From an uncultured Draconibacterium sp. (GTDB taxonomy: Bacteria > Bacteroidota > Bacteroidia > Bacteroidales > Prolixibacteraceae), in contig NZ_OY781365.1 of assembly GCF_963676815.1 (NCBI RefSeq), forward strand, positions 2,762,501-2,826,500: a stretch of DNA of 64,000 nucleotides, in the 5' to 3' direction. Position 1 is the first letter of the stretch. Every line of letters begins with the position of its first letter. Positions 18,070 through 28,302 of the stretch are shown here, piece by piece. Under the pieces are notes generated by a model. It saw nothing but the letters and a program-made list of their open reading frames with translations, searched no databases and was not told the origin of the DNA. Both the position numbers and the translations under genes were made by a program.

Positions 18070-18870
18070 ATGGAAAAGAAAAGAATCCTTTATATTTCAC
18101 AAGAGATTACCCCGTATTTACCAGAAAGCGAAATGTCGGAAATTGGACGTTACCTTCCACAGGGCGTTCAGGAGAGAGGGAGAGAGATAAGAACGTTTAT
18201 GCCGCGTTATGGCTGTGTTAACGAGCGTAGAAATCAGTTGCATGAGGTGATCCGTTTATCGGGAATGAACCTTGTGATTAACGATGCTGATCATCCACTT
18301 ATCATAAAAGTTGCGTCGATACAAGCTGCTCGTATGCAGGTTTATTTTATCGATAATGAAGATTATTTTCAACGCAAAGCCGTTTTACACGATGATGACG
18401 GCAAAGAGTTTGAAGATAACGACGAACGGGCGGTATTTTTTGCCCGTGGTGTGCTCGAAACCGTAATTAAGCTACGCTGGGCACCCGATATTATTCACTG
18501 CCACGGTTGGCTAACTTCGCTGGTACCTTTATACATTAAAAAGTATTACTACAACGATCCGTTATTCCAAAATTCAAAACTGGTTTACTCCGTTTATGAC
18601 GATGATTTTAAGAATCCGCTCGACAGTAAATTTAACGAGAAACTGTTACTTGAAGGTATTACGGCCGACGATGTAAAAGCAGTTGAAGAACCAACTTTTG
18701 CCAATGTTAGTAAAATGGCTGTTGATTATTCAGATGCAGTAGTACAGGGAGCGGAAAATATTAACACTGATGTTAAAAATTATATCAAGGATAGCGGCAA
18801 GCTATTCCTCGATTTCCAACCAAAAGAAACATACATTGATGCCTACAACGAGTTTTACGACAAAGTGTAA
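18070..18870 (+). CDS. Short glycogen/starch synthase (GT5 N-terminal domain only)
   Basis: 266 residues matching the N-terminal Rossmann-like domain of GT5 glycogen synthases. YISQEITPYLPESEMSEIGRYLPQGVQERGREIRTFMPRYG-type order is visible from residue 8 (the usual K-x-G-G-L loop is replaced by SEMSEIGRYLP), then VYFIDNEDYFQR, FFARGVLETV and IIHCHGWLTSLVPLY. The C-terminal GT-B domain is absent. Proteins of this size are common in Bacteroidota under the name glycogen/starch synthase. Without the second domain and the lysine loop, catalysis is doubtful and a regulatory or partner-dependent role is possible. It has its own strong promoter. Confidence 0.82.
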   Translation: MEKKRILYISQEITPYLPESEMSEIGRYLPQGVQERGREIRTFMPRYGCVNERRNQLHEVIRLSGMNLVINDADHPLIIKVASIQAARMQVYFIDNEDYFQRKAVLHDDDGKEFEDNDERAVFFARGVLETVIKLRWAPDIIHCHGWLTSLVPLYIKKYYYNDPLFQNSKLVYSVYDDDFKNPLDSKFNEKLLLEGITADDVKAVEEPTFANVSKMAVDYSDAVVQGAENINTDVKNYIKDSGKLFLDFQPKETYIDAYNEFYDKV

Positions 18871-19072
18871 GGCTTCGATGTTAAAGAATCAAAATTATCT
18901 TTAAAAAGTTCAATTTTACTCCGATTTCAGAATAGCTCTCGTTGTAATTTTCTATGTTTGTGTAATTTTTCGGAAATCAGAAAATTGAAGAAGCAACCAT
19001 AACTGTTTAATTAGGCTAATTGCATTGGCTGCAGTATGTAAAGCTTCCTAAAATAAATTTGGAATAGTTAAC

Positions 19073-20443
19073 ATGAAATACGGTACAGCGCAGTTATTAA
19101 AGATATTTGGAGGTTTGTTTATTCTCGCTAACATTTTATTTGCCTGCAAAAGCGATGAAAACGATTTGGGACTTGACATTCTTCCGGAAGAAGACCTGAT
19201 AAATGTTCGGAATATTTCGGTTTCGGACGCCATTGCTTCGTTTACTTTCTCTGAAAGTGGAATTGTTGCCAATAAAGGAACCACAAACCTGTTGGGAACA
19301 TTAAACGATCCCGTTTTTGGGAAATCAACAATAAACTACGCTACCCAGTTTCGCTTATCGTCATATCCTGATTTTGGGACCAATCCTGAAGTTGATTCAG
19401 TTCGATTGTATTTGTTTTACCGAAACGTTTATGGCGATACAATTACAACGCAGCATATAAAAGTATACGAAATGGAATCGTTTCTCGATCCGGATGCTGA
19501 GTATACACAGGATATTGATTTGAAATCGATGGCATCGGATGTACCGCTTGCCGAATTTGATTATACACCAAAAGTAGAGCTGGATTCTGCAACGCAGGAC
19601 ACCAACTACCAAATGCTTACCATTCCATTGGATGCATCGCTGGGGCAAAAATTACTTGATGCCGATTCGCTGGATATGGTGAACAACGATGTTTTTCTGC
19701 AGTATTTTAAAGGTCTGCTTCTGGAGAGCGAGGATGTTTCGGGCGAAGGATCGCTGATAACACTTCATACTGCAGCAACTTCTACTTTTCAAGGATCGGC
19801 ATTGTTGGTTTATTACAACAATGATGAAAATAAAAACCCTGAAGAAGGTGTTGAACCCGATACTTTATCGCAGGCTTACCTTATAACACAATTTAGTGCG
19901 CGTGTCAGCGAAATTAAACACGACTATTCCGGTACACCATTCTTGGGTAACCTGGATCAGGAAGATGAAGAACAAGACCGGGTTTATGTTCAGGCAACCG
20001 GTGGATTAAAATCGAAGATTACTATTTCCGGTTTAGAGAGCTGGAAAGACTCAACAAATATGGGAATCAACAAAGCTGAAATCATTTTCCATGTTGATAC
20101 TGTTGCAAGCGACATTCACAATTATCCACCACCAAGCCAGTTGTTGTTTACCTTTGTGGCGCCCGATGGCGAAGAATATCGTCCGGTTGATTATTTCTTT
20201 AATCCTGTTTTTTACGGTGGAGGATTAGATACAAGCGATTACTCTTATCGTTTTAATATTACCCAGCACGTTCAGCAAATCATCGATTATCCCGATCCGG
20301 CGGATGAAGACAATTATGTTGGTAACCAGGGATTTTTCCTTACAACCGGTCAACGTTCTGATATTCCAAACCGGGTAGTGCTGAAGAGTGCTAAAAACGG
20401 CGGTGTTGATATGAAAATCACCTATACAAAATTCCTTGAATAA
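19073..20443 (+). CDS. DUF4270 lipoprotein
   Basis: 456 residues. The signal peptide ends in a lipobox (ILFAC, Cys25). The DUF4270 domain fills the rest: the typical start DLGLDILPEEDLINV, then NLLGTLNDPVFGKSTINYATQFRL, PEVDSVRLYLFYR, and near the end ITQHVQQIIDYPD and NRVVLKSAKNGGVDMKITYTKF. This Bacteroidota-specific family is surface- or periplasm-exposed and of unknown function. In many genomes it follows the glycogen synthase gene, as here. TAAATTTG at 19054-19061 may be a -7 box. Confidence 0.88.
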   Translation: MKYGTAQLLKIFGGLFILANILFACKSDENDLGLDILPEEDLINVRNISVSDAIASFTFSESGIVANKGTTNLLGTLNDPVFGKSTINYATQFRLSSYPDFGTNPEVDSVRLYLFYRNVYGDTITTQHIKVYEMESFLDPDAEYTQDIDLKSMASDVPLAEFDYTPKVELDSATQDTNYQMLTIPLDASLGQKLLDADSLDMVNNDVFLQYFKGLLLESEDVSGEGSLITLHTAATSTFQGSALLVYYNNDENKNPEEGVEPDTLSQAYLITQFSARVSEIKHDYSGTPFLGNLDQEDEEQDRVYVQATGGLKSKITISGLESWKDSTNMGINKAEIIFHVDTVASDIHNYPPPSQLLFTFVAPDGEEYRPVDYFFNPVFYGGGLDTSDYSYRFNITQHVQQIIDYPDPADEDNYVGNQGFFLTTGQRSDIPNRVVLKSAKNGGVDMKITYTKFLE

Positions 20444-20727
20444 CAAAGTCGTATTACATTAAAGTAATCCCTTCGAATATTGGCTCATTATACTCTGTGA
20501 GGCAGTGGTACTGTAGTTGGTTTTAAAAAATCATTGTTGTGAGGTATTAAAACCATGACAATAATAAATCATTGCACAAATGATGGGCAATGGTATGTTT
20601 ATCCCCCGAAAACTTTTATTTTAGCACGCTTTAACCAACAACTAAATTAATTGTAAGGCTTAACCGGCTTTGCATAGCTGAGAATTGATAGAGTTTTCGT
20701 TTTCGGCAAACCACAAAAAATGTATTC

Positions 20728-23049
20728 ATGAAACCACTACTTTATTGTGCCTCATTATTGGTGCTGTTTATCTCTTGTAATAATCAAAATGATAAAAATC
20801 CGGCAAGCAATGTTACTACCGATGATTATTGTCAGTATGTAAATCCGATGGTTGGAACAAGTACTATGGGGCATACCTTCCCGGGAGCTACCGCGCCCTT
20901 TGGAATGGTACAGCTGGGGCCACAAACCGATATGCAACCTTACTTTAATCCCGATGGCAGCTACAATAAAAAAACGTACGAATATTGTGCCGGTTACCAG
21001 TATCGCGATACTACGATAATTGGTTTTGCGCACACTAATTTTAGTGGAACTGGGCACTCCGATCTTGGCGATTTTTTGGTTATGCCAACCACGGGCGATC
21101 TGGTACTCGAGCCGATTCAGCAAGAGGATGGAAGCAAAGGTTTTTATTCAGTTTTTTCGCACGAAAATGAAAACGCTGAGCCCGGTTATTACAGCGTAAA
21201 ACTCGATGATTATAACATCGGGGCGGAAATGACAGCATCAGAGAGAGTGGGCTTTCATCAATATACTTTTCCAGAATCAGACGACGCACACATAATTCTA
21301 GACTTGGTTTACAACGTTTATCATTACGATGAGAAAAACGTGTGGACATTTTTGCGTGTTGAAAACGATTCGCAGATTACCGGTTACCGTCAGACAAAAG
21401 GGTGGGGACGTACGCGAAAAGTATTTTTTGCCATGCAGTTTACAAAGCCATTTAAAAGTTACGGGCATAAAAAATATGACGAGGATAACTACGACGGACA
21501 TTACCGGTATTTTGATCAGGAGAAAAATTTCCCTGAGATGGCCGGCCGGAATATAAGGGCTTATTTTAATTTTGATACAAGCGAAAACGAAAAGCTGAAA
21601 GTAAAGTTCGCACTTTCGCCGGTGAGTATGGCTGGCGCTTTAAACAACCTGGAAACAGAAATTCCACATTGGGATTTTGAAAAAGTAAAAGCCGAAACAC
21701 AGCAGAAATGGAACAATGAACTCGCGAAAATCGGGGTAGAAAGCATTTCGGATAATGACAAAAGAACTTTTTACACAGCGCTCTACCACACCATGCTAAG
21801 CCCGATTGTTTACGAAGATGTGGATGGCAGTTACCGCGGGCTCGATCAAAATATCCACCAGTCGGTAGGATTTACCAACTACACAATTTTTTCGTTGTGG
21901 GATACCTATCGCGCTTTACATCCATTCTTTAATTTGATTCAGCCATCGCGTAACAACGACATGATAAAATCGATGCTGGCGCATTACGATCAAAGTGTGC
22001 ACCACATGTTGCCTGTTTGGAGCCATTATGCCAACGAAAACTGGTGTATGATCGGCTACCATTCAACGACCGTTTTGGCCGATGCTGTGGTGAAAGGAGT
22101 GGGTGATTTTAATCGTAAGCGGGCGCTGGATGCTGCAGTTACAACCGCAAAAGTTCCCTATTTTCATGGAATTGGTGATTATATGAAATACGGTTTTGTC
22201 CCCGAGGATAAAAGTTCGTACTCGGTGTCGAAAACACTGGAATACGCTTTTGATGACTGGTGTATTGCACAAATTGCCAAAAACACCGGAGATGAAGCTA
22301 TTGAAAAGGAGTTCACGGAACGATCGAACGCTTACAAAAAAGTTTACGACCCTTCAATTGGTTTTATGCGTCCCAAAATGTCGAACGGCGAGTTCAGAAA
22401 AGAATTTGATCCGCTGGATACACATGGCCAGGGATTTATTGAAGGCAATGCCTGGAATTACGGATTGTATGTTCCGCACCAGGTGGAAGATATGGTGCAA
22501 ATGATGGGCGGTAAAAAACGATTGTCGGGAATGTTGGATTCGTTGTTTACCATGGAGCTGGATGATAAATACATTGAAAAAAACGAAGATATTACCCGCG
22601 ATGGAATGATCGGGAATTACGTGCATGGCAATGAACCGGGGCATCATATTCCGTTTTTGTACAATTACACCGATGAACCATCCAAAACCCAAAGCCGCGT
22701 GCGTATGATCATGAAAACCATGTATGGCGCCGAGGTAAACAGTTTGTGTGGCAACGACGATGCCGGACAAATGAGTGCCTGGTACATTTTTAACAGTTTG
22801 GGTTTTTATCCGCTCGCACCCGGATCGGAATATTACGAGTTGGGCAGTCCGTCTGTTAAGGAAGCCATTGTTTCTTTTGAGAACGGTAAGCAGCTAAGCA
22901 TAACAGCAAAAAATCAAAGCGAAGAGAATGTTTACGTTAGTAAAGTTACATTAAACGGAACTGAAATTAATGGTACAAAAATTTCACACTTCGATTTGGT
23001 AAAAGGCGGAAGTTTGGTTTTTGAAATGACCGATAAACCTGCCAAATAA
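20728..23049 (+). CDS. GH92 alpha-mannosidase lipoprotein
   Basis: 773 residues, full length for family GH92 (calcium-dependent exo-alpha-mannosidases, often alpha-1,2). The signal peptide has a lipobox (FISC, Cys17), so it is probably tethered to the outer membrane or periplasmic face. The N-terminal beta domain begins YVNPMVGTSTMGHTFPGATAPFGMVQ-like with the substrate loop GFAHTNFSGTGHSDLGD. The catalytic (alpha/alpha)6 domain has LWDTYRALHPFF, HGNEPGHHIPFLYNY with the acid Glu near 636, and GNDDAGQMSAWYIFNSLGFY with the base Asp near 675. It leads a small mannan or N-glycan cassette with the transporter and GH43. Confidence 0.94.
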   Translation: MKPLLYCASLLVLFISCNNQNDKNPASNVTTDDYCQYVNPMVGTSTMGHTFPGATAPFGMVQLGPQTDMQPYFNPDGSYNKKTYEYCAGYQYRDTTIIGFAHTNFSGTGHSDLGDFLVMPTTGDLVLEPIQQEDGSKGFYSVFSHENENAEPGYYSVKLDDYNIGAEMTASERVGFHQYTFPESDDAHIILDLVYNVYHYDEKNVWTFLRVENDSQITGYRQTKGWGRTRKVFFAMQFTKPFKSYGHKKYDEDNYDGHYRYFDQEKNFPEMAGRNIRAYFNFDTSENEKLKVKFALSPVSMAGALNNLETEIPHWDFEKVKAETQQKWNNELAKIGVESISDNDKRTFYTALYHTMLSPIVYEDVDGSYRGLDQNIHQSVGFTNYTIFSLWDTYRALHPFFNLIQPSRNNDMIKSMLAHYDQSVHHMLPVWSHYANENWCMIGYHSTTVLADAVVKGVGDFNRKRALDAAVTTAKVPYFHGIGDYMKYGFVPEDKSSYSVSKTLEYAFDDWCIAQIAKNTGDEAIEKEFTERSNAYKKVYDPSIGFMRPKMSNGEFRKEFDPLDTHGQGFIEGNAWNYGLYVPHQVEDMVQMMGGKKRLSGMLDSLFTMELDDKYIEKNEDITRDGMIGNYVHGNEPGHHIPFLYNYTDEPSKTQSRVRMIMKTMYGAEVNSLCGNDDAGQMSAWYIFNSLGFYPLAPGSEYYELGSPSVKEAIVSFENGKQLSITAKNQSEENVYVSKVTLNGTEINGTKISHFDLVKGGSLVFEMTDKPAK

Positions 23050-23320
23050 CTTTGGCTTTCGAATTAAAAACAAATTAAAATCTTCATATCGCCCAAGTAA
23101 TCTGTTGCATTTCAAATTGTATCGGAAATTGCTTCTTATTGAGAATTATGAAGTAACGGTACAATCTATCCACCTCAATTATTCATAACTCCACCTGTTT
23201 TCCACAGTAGCACCTATATTTGCATTGAGCATACAACAACGCCCGCAAAATGCGATGTGCTGCGCGGATGGATTGAAACTGCTTATAAAACAATAGAAGA
23301 TCAAACTTTAATTTAAATCA

Positions 23321-24667
23321 ATGAACTCGAAAGCTCAAAAGCTAAGCCTGCTTGAAAAGATTGGTTATGGATCGGGAGATGCTGCCGTAAACGTGGTTAT
23401 TTCCTCCATGTTCCTTATCATCACTTATTTTTATACCGATATTTTTGGATTGAAGCCCAAAGATGTTGCTCTTATGTTTTTGTTGGTTCGACTGATCGAC
23501 GCCATCAGCGATCCGTTGATGGGATTGATTACAGACAAGTATAAATTTAAAGGGGGTCGGTTTCGTCCTTACTTTTTGTTTCTGTCGGTTCCTTTCGGAA
23601 TCTCGGTTTTTCTAACCTTCACCACACCGGGTTTTGATTATGCCGGGAAACTGATTTACGCCTACATTACCTATATATTCGTAACGCTGATGTTTACCTC
23701 GGTTACTATTCCATATATTTCGCTGATTGGTGTTTTGACGAACGATCCACAGGAACGATTATCAGCTAATGGCTACCGCCTTTTCTTTGCAAAGGTTGCT
23801 GCTTTTATGGTATCTATCGTAGTTCCTATTCTGGCCGAAAAATTAGGGCGCGACGATATGGGAAGAGGATATCAGCTGGCGATGGGTTTAATGGCACTGG
23901 TAGGCACTTTGTTGTTTTTGTTTAGCTATTTCACAACCAAAGAACGTATTGAGCACGTTGTAGATAAAAAGCCTTTGCTCGAGCAATTCAAACTTCTGAT
24001 TAAAAACAAGCAGTGGCTTATTTTGTGGGGATCGTGCCTGTCGGGAACAACCGGTTATGTGATACGTAGTTCGGTGGCTATTTTCTATGCCAAATATTAC
24101 CTGGGTGGCGATGCAGGGATTCAATCCACATTTATGGGAACCGGTGTTGCGGCAGCTATTTTGGCCATGCCCTTATCGACACTTATTACCAAACGTTTTT
24201 GTAAAGTCAAGTTGTTCTGGATGTCGCAGGTTGGAGTTGGAATTCTCAGTGTGCTGATGTTTGTTTTGGTACAACCACAACCCGACAGCGTAATGTTGGC
24301 TTATGTACTTTATTTTATTTTGTCGCTGGTGGTTGATGTGCATGCACCGGTATTCTGGTCGGCCATTGCCGAAGCGGTTGATTACGGACACGCGGAAACC
24401 GGGAAACGTGTTTCAGGGCTGGCATTTGGAGGTATTTCTTTTGCTCAGAAAGCAGGAATGGGAATTGCCGGTGCAGTGGTTGGCTTATTGCTCGACGCAT
24501 TTGGATATATTCCGGATGAAATTCAAACAAAATCGGCGCTTACCGGACTGGCATTGATGCTAACGATTATTCCGGGTGTATTTCACGTAATCAATGGAAT
24601 GTTGATCTACCGTTATAAGATCACCGACAAATTTTACGAAACGATAAAAGCAAAAATTCATATTTAA
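23321..24667 (+). CDS. GPH-family sugar:cation symporter (MFS)
   Basis: 448 residues with about 12 membrane segments. The N-terminus KIGYGSGDAAVNVVISSMFLIITYFYTDIF and the loop LVRLIDAISDPLMGLITDKY (Asp-rich motif between helices 2 and 3) are typical of the glycoside-pentoside-hexuronide family. It probably imports the mono- or oligosaccharide released by the GH92 upstream or a substrate of the GH43 downstream. The GH43 gene starts 1 nt after this stop codon. TATATTTG at 23215-23222 could be a -7 box. Confidence 0.9.
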   Translation: MNSKAQKLSLLEKIGYGSGDAAVNVVISSMFLIITYFYTDIFGLKPKDVALMFLLVRLIDAISDPLMGLITDKYKFKGGRFRPYFLFLSVPFGISVFLTFTTPGFDYAGKLIYAYITYIFVTLMFTSVTIPYISLIGVLTNDPQERLSANGYRLFFAKVAAFMVSIVVPILAEKLGRDDMGRGYQLAMGLMALVGTLLFLFSYFTTKERIEHVVDKKPLLEQFKLLIKNKQWLILWGSCLSGTTGYVIRSSVAIFYAKYYLGGDAGIQSTFMGTGVAAAILAMPLSTLITKRFCKVKLFWMSQVGVGILSVLMFVLVQPQPDSVMLAYVLYFILSLVVDVHAPVFWSAIAEAVDYGHAETGKRVSGLAFGGISFAQKAGMGIAGAVVGLLLDAFGYIPDEIQTKSALTGLALMLTIIPGVFHVINGMLIYRYKITDKFYETIKAKIHI

Positions 24668-24668
24668 G

Positions 24669-25670
24669 ATGGATACTACAGATAAAAATGCACCATTAGT
24701 TGAGCAACGTGCCGATCCGTTCGTGCACAAACATACTGATGGTTATTATTATTTCACCGGCTCGGTACCCACTTACGACCGTATAGAGCTTCGGAAGTCA
24801 AAAACTATTGAAGGTCTAAAGGATGCCGAAACTTTTGATGTGTGGTTTAAGCACGAAACCGGACCGATGAGTCGTCATATCTGGGCACCTGAAATTCATT
24901 ACCTCGATGGCAAATGGTATGTCTATTTTGCTGCCAGTGAGGAAGAAGATATCTGGGCACTCAGGCCTTATGTGTTGGAGTGCACCGGTCAGGATCCCCT
25001 AAAAGATGAATGGATTGAATTGGGGATGATGCAGGCAGCTGATGGCGATGAGAAATCGTTTATCGATTTTTCGTTAGACGCTACCGTATTCGAAAATAAT
25101 GGCAAGCGCTATTTCTGTTGGGCCGAAAAAACCGGCGGGCAATTTGCAGCTTCTAATTTGTATTTAGCCGAAATGGAATCGCCCATAAAATTGAAAACCG
25201 TTCAGTTTATGCTTACAACACCCGATTACGATTGGGAGCGTGTTGATTTTTGGGTGAACGAAGGACCGGCGGTGATCAAAAATAACGGCAAAATCTACAT
25301 CTCATTTTCTGCAAGTGCAACCGGCGCTTGTTATTGTATGGGATTGATGGAAGCCGAGGAAAATGCCGACCTGTTGGATCGTAATTCATGGAAAAAATCA
25401 AGATATCCGGTTCTGGAAACCGATTACGAAAAGAAAATATACGGTCCGGGGCACAACTGTTTTACCGTGGCTGAAGATGATGAAACACCATTGTGCATTT
25501 ATCATGCCCGCGATTATGAGAAAGCGGTTGGCGATCCGGCAGTTGTTCCTGCAAGCGATAAAAGGCCACTGGAAGAAATTATTGAGGACCCGTTGTACGA
25601 TCCCAACCGTCATGCACGTGTTATGGAAGTAAAATTTGATGAAGACGGGAAACCTGTTTTTGAGTTTTAG
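24669..25670 (+). CDS. GH43 glycoside hydrolase, cytosolic
   Basis: 333 residues with the five-bladed beta-propeller pattern of GH43. The three catalytic positions are visible: Asp16 in QRADPFVHK, an Asp near 137 in DFSLDATVFENNGK, and Glu198 in WVNEGPAVIKNNGKIYIS. There is no signal peptide, so it acts in the cytoplasm on sugar brought in by the transporter 1 nt upstream. GH43 members are mainly arabinofuranosidases or xylosidases. This conflicts somewhat with the mannosidase upstream, so the real glycan may be mixed. A strong terminator follows. Confidence 0.88.
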   Translation: MDTTDKNAPLVEQRADPFVHKHTDGYYYFTGSVPTYDRIELRKSKTIEGLKDAETFDVWFKHETGPMSRHIWAPEIHYLDGKWYVYFAASEEEDIWALRPYVLECTGQDPLKDEWIELGMMQAADGDEKSFIDFSLDATVFENNGKRYFCWAEKTGGQFAASNLYLAEMESPIKLKTVQFMLTTPDYDWERVDFWVNEGPAVIKNNGKIYISFSASATGACYCMGLMEAEENADLLDRNSWKKSRYPVLETDYEKKIYGPGHNCFTVAEDDETPLCIYHARDYEKAVGDPAVVPASDKRPLEEIIEDPLYDPNRHARVMEVKFDEDGKPVFEF

Positions 25671-25708
25671 TTGAAATGATGATATACCGAAAGGTAAAAC
25701 CAGAGTCC

Positions 25709-25743
25709 GGGGCTGATTTTTTATGAATTCAGCCCCTTTTTAT
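25709..25743 (+). terminator. Intrinsic terminator of the GPH-GH43 operon
   Basis: GGGGCTGA at 25709-25716 pairs with TCAGCCCC at 25729-25736, followed by TTTTTT. It lies 38 nt past the GH43 stop. Confidence 0.88.
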
Positions 25744-25826
25744 TTCAAACGGATTACTTTCAACCCAAATTATTGTGTGGCACTTTATTTGACGCCATTT
25801 CACTATAAAAATCAAAACTACACTAA

Positions 25827-26240
25827 ATGAAGACCTTTACATTGCTACTGATTTTGTTATCTCTGTCAACAATTCTTTCGGCACAAAATACTGCGGATAC
25901 CATTCGCGATTATTCAATACAAATTAAGGGAACTGATGTTCCGGTAAAAGGGTTTGAAATCAGAAAACCAGAAACTGCTTTTGATTTGGCGTTAAATATT
26001 AGCTATCTACATCATGTTTCTGAAGACCGAATAGAAGAGTATCTGGTTTTGCCGGTTGTTACAATCGATAATAAACCGTTTTTTGAAGCACAATTAAAGC
26101 AACTCTCGATGAATGATGTGAAGGATTATAAATTTGAGGCAGGAATTTTACCACGTGCCTTGTTTGGAGCGAGCGGACAATATGGGCACCTTGAAATTAA
26201 AAAAGGGCGTCGCCTGAAGCACCCGGTTATGAAGGAATAG
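25827..26240 (+). CDS. Small secreted protein of unknown family
   Basis: 137 residues. A clear signal peptide (residues 1-19) is cleaved near LSAQNTAD. The mature part has no recognised domain; the sequence TDVPVKGFEIRKPETAFDLALNISYLHH followed by EEYLVLPVVTIDNKPFFEAQL suggests a small alpha/beta fold. It stands between a terminator and the Crp/Fnr gene and could be regulated with the latter. Confidence 0.65.
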   Translation: MKTFTLLLILLSLSTILSAQNTADTIRDYSIQIKGTDVPVKGFEIRKPETAFDLALNISYLHHVSEDRIEEYLVLPVVTIDNKPFFEAQLKQLSMNDVKDYKFEAGILPRALFGASGQYGHLEIKKGRRLKHPVMKE

Positions 26241-26329
26241 AATTCTGCATACTGCTCATATTGCTAATTGATTCCGCTATATTTTCGCTAGATTTGCTTT
26301 AGAACTCACATTAAAACTAAAACCATAGC

Positions 26330-26848
26330 ATGCTGATTGATACCTTGCATGATACCGAGCGGTTAAAAAAGGGTGACTTCTTTTTGAAACACGGGAACCA
26401 GTGCCGAAAAATCGGGCGACTTGTTAAAGGAGTGCTTCGTGGGTTTGTGCTTGATGTTGACGGAAACGAGATAACCACTCATTTTTATCGGGAAGACGAT
26501 ATGGTTATCGGAAGCTATATTCCCAATGTACAAACACAAATGAATATTCAGGCGCTCGACGACTGTGAGCTTTCAATTGCCGACTACGCCACAATAATGG
26601 CACATGTAAATGTCGATAGCGAAATAACCAAAATAATAACCGAAGCTTTTCAGCAATTAAATACGCAGTTGCAATCGCGGCTGGTGGCTTTGTTAAATCT
26701 CGATTCGCTGCAGAAATACGAGTTGTTTCTGGAAGAATACCCCGGATTGATAAACCGTATTCCACACTACCATATTGCCAATTTTTTAGGAATTACACCC
26801 ACCCAGTTAAGTAGGGCACGAAAGGATTTTATCAACAAATGTAAATGA
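26330..26848 (+). CDS. Crp/Fnr-family regulator
   Basis: 172 residues, shorter than typical (about 190-230). The cyclic-nucleotide-binding-like jelly roll spans about 12-110 (KKGDFFLKHGNQCRKIGRLVKGVLRGF, ITTHFYREDDMVIGSY, NIQALDDCELSIAD). A short C-terminal helix-turn-helix is visible in IPHYHIANFLGITPTQLSRARKDF. Residues that bind cAMP are not conserved, and there is no Fnr cysteine cluster, as in most Bacteroidota members, so the ligand is unknown. It lies 49 nt before an MFS gene that it may control. Confidence 0.87.
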   Translation: MLIDTLHDTERLKKGDFFLKHGNQCRKIGRLVKGVLRGFVLDVDGNEITTHFYREDDMVIGSYIPNVQTQMNIQALDDCELSIADYATIMAHVNVDSEITKIITEAFQQLNTQLQSRLVALLNLDSLQKYELFLEEYPGLINRIPHYHIANFLGITPTQLSRARKDFINKCK

Positions 26849-26897
26849 AAAGCTTTGCGCTGGTTGGTTTCTTTGCATCGTAATTAAATCAACAAAA

Positions 26898-28133
26898 ATG
26901 CAAAACAGAAATTTACTACTGCTCTGGACCGGGAAACTGGTGTCGGCACTGGGCGACAGAATGTATGCCATTGCCATTGCATGGTGGATACTTGAAGTAA
27001 CCAACTCGCCCGCTATGATGGGATTATATTTGTTGGCGGCAATATTGCCAATGGTTTTGATGGGGATTATTGCCGGAGCGATCATCGATAAATCCAACCT
27101 AAAACGCGTACTTATAATTGCCGATGTTGTGCGGGGAATAGGCATAACTTTGCTTGGCTTGCTTTTTCTGGCAGGAGATCTTACTCTCTTTTCGGTTTTT
27201 AGTATAACCGTTGTTATTTCGCTGGCATCGTCATTTTTTAACCCGGCAGTAACCACTATCATTCCACGTATCGTATCAAAAAACGAATGCGGGAAAGCCA
27301 ATTCACTTATTCAACTGGTAGATGGAATAGCAAAAGTTGCCGGACCTTTTGCAGGAGTGGCTATTGTAGCTGCCGCCGGTTATGCCGGAGCATTTTTAAT
27401 CAATGGGATTTCCTTTTTGCTCTCTGCTTTCTTCGAAGGATTTCTTCGATACGAAAATAAACAGATTATGTGGCGGAAAAGCAGCGACAGCGATCCGGGC
27501 ATGAGGGAAACTTTAATCAATGACATTCAATCCGGGATTCAATACATGTTTTCAAATGCCCGCTTGTTGAATCTTTTGTTTTACATTTTTGTAGCCCATT
27601 TTTTTGTTGGGGCTTTATCGGTGATGCTTCCGGTAATGGCCAAATTTGTATCAGATGATAACCTTAACCTACTGGGTATTCTGGAAACTGTATTGGGAGC
27701 GGGATTTGTTGTGGGCGCTTTGCTGTTGAGTAGAAAAAGTGCTGAGAAATTAAGCGTTGATACCCTTCCAAAAATTTTTGTTCTTGTTGGTTGCAGCATT
27801 GTAACCATTGGTATAATTGCCTTTTTCAGCAGTTTGCCGCTACTGTTGTTTACTTTGCCTGTTTTTGTAATCGGTTATTGTATTGTCTTTGCATCCATCA
27901 ATTGGAAAACCTTTATGCAGATTAACACGCCGCCCGAAAAACTGGGACGAGTTGCGGCCATCTCTGGTTTGGTGGGCGATATTACTCTCCCCATCGCTTT
28001 TGGACTTTATGGTGTTCTGCTTGATAAACTTGATTTTGTAGTGCTAACTGTTGCCAGCGGATGCTTATTAATTGTTGCTATTTACATAATTAATCTGGGT
28101 TTTCGAAAAAGACCCGCTACTGTTCGTGCATAA
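26898..28133 (+). CDS. MFS efflux-type transporter
   Basis: 411 residues with about 12 membrane segments. The opening LLLWTGKLVSALGDRMYAIAIAWW, the motif SNLKRVLIIADVVRGIG after helix 2, and VTTIIPRIVSKNECGKANSLIQL are typical of the MFS_3/EntS-like group of exporters for siderophores, macrolides and other small molecules. The substrate is unknown. It lies 49 nt downstream of the Crp/Fnr gene on the same strand. Confidence 0.88.
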   Translation: MQNRNLLLLWTGKLVSALGDRMYAIAIAWWILEVTNSPAMMGLYLLAAILPMVLMGIIAGAIIDKSNLKRVLIIADVVRGIGITLLGLLFLAGDLTLFSVFSITVVISLASSFFNPAVTTIIPRIVSKNECGKANSLIQLVDGIAKVAGPFAGVAIVAAAGYAGAFLINGISFLLSAFFEGFLRYENKQIMWRKSSDSDPGMRETLINDIQSGIQYMFSNARLLNLLFYIFVAHFFVGALSVMLPVMAKFVSDDNLNLLGILETVLGAGFVVGALLLSRKSAEKLSVDTLPKIFVLVGCSIVTIGIIAFFSSLPLLLFTLPVFVIGYCIVFASINWKTFMQINTPPEKLGRVAAISGLVGDITLPIAFGLYGVLLDKLDFVVLTVASGCLLIVAIYIINLGFRKRPATVRA

Positions 28134-28302
28134 TAGATTTCCAATCGAGACTCACTAGTTCCGTAATAAAATTTATCCTTCAATTTTGTTAAATTCGTGC
28201 CATATACCCGAATTGTTCTGTACAGATTGAAAACCAGCGAAAGTATCCACGGATTGAACGGAACAATTTATTTGTAATCAACTCATACCAAAATTTAAAC
28301 CG

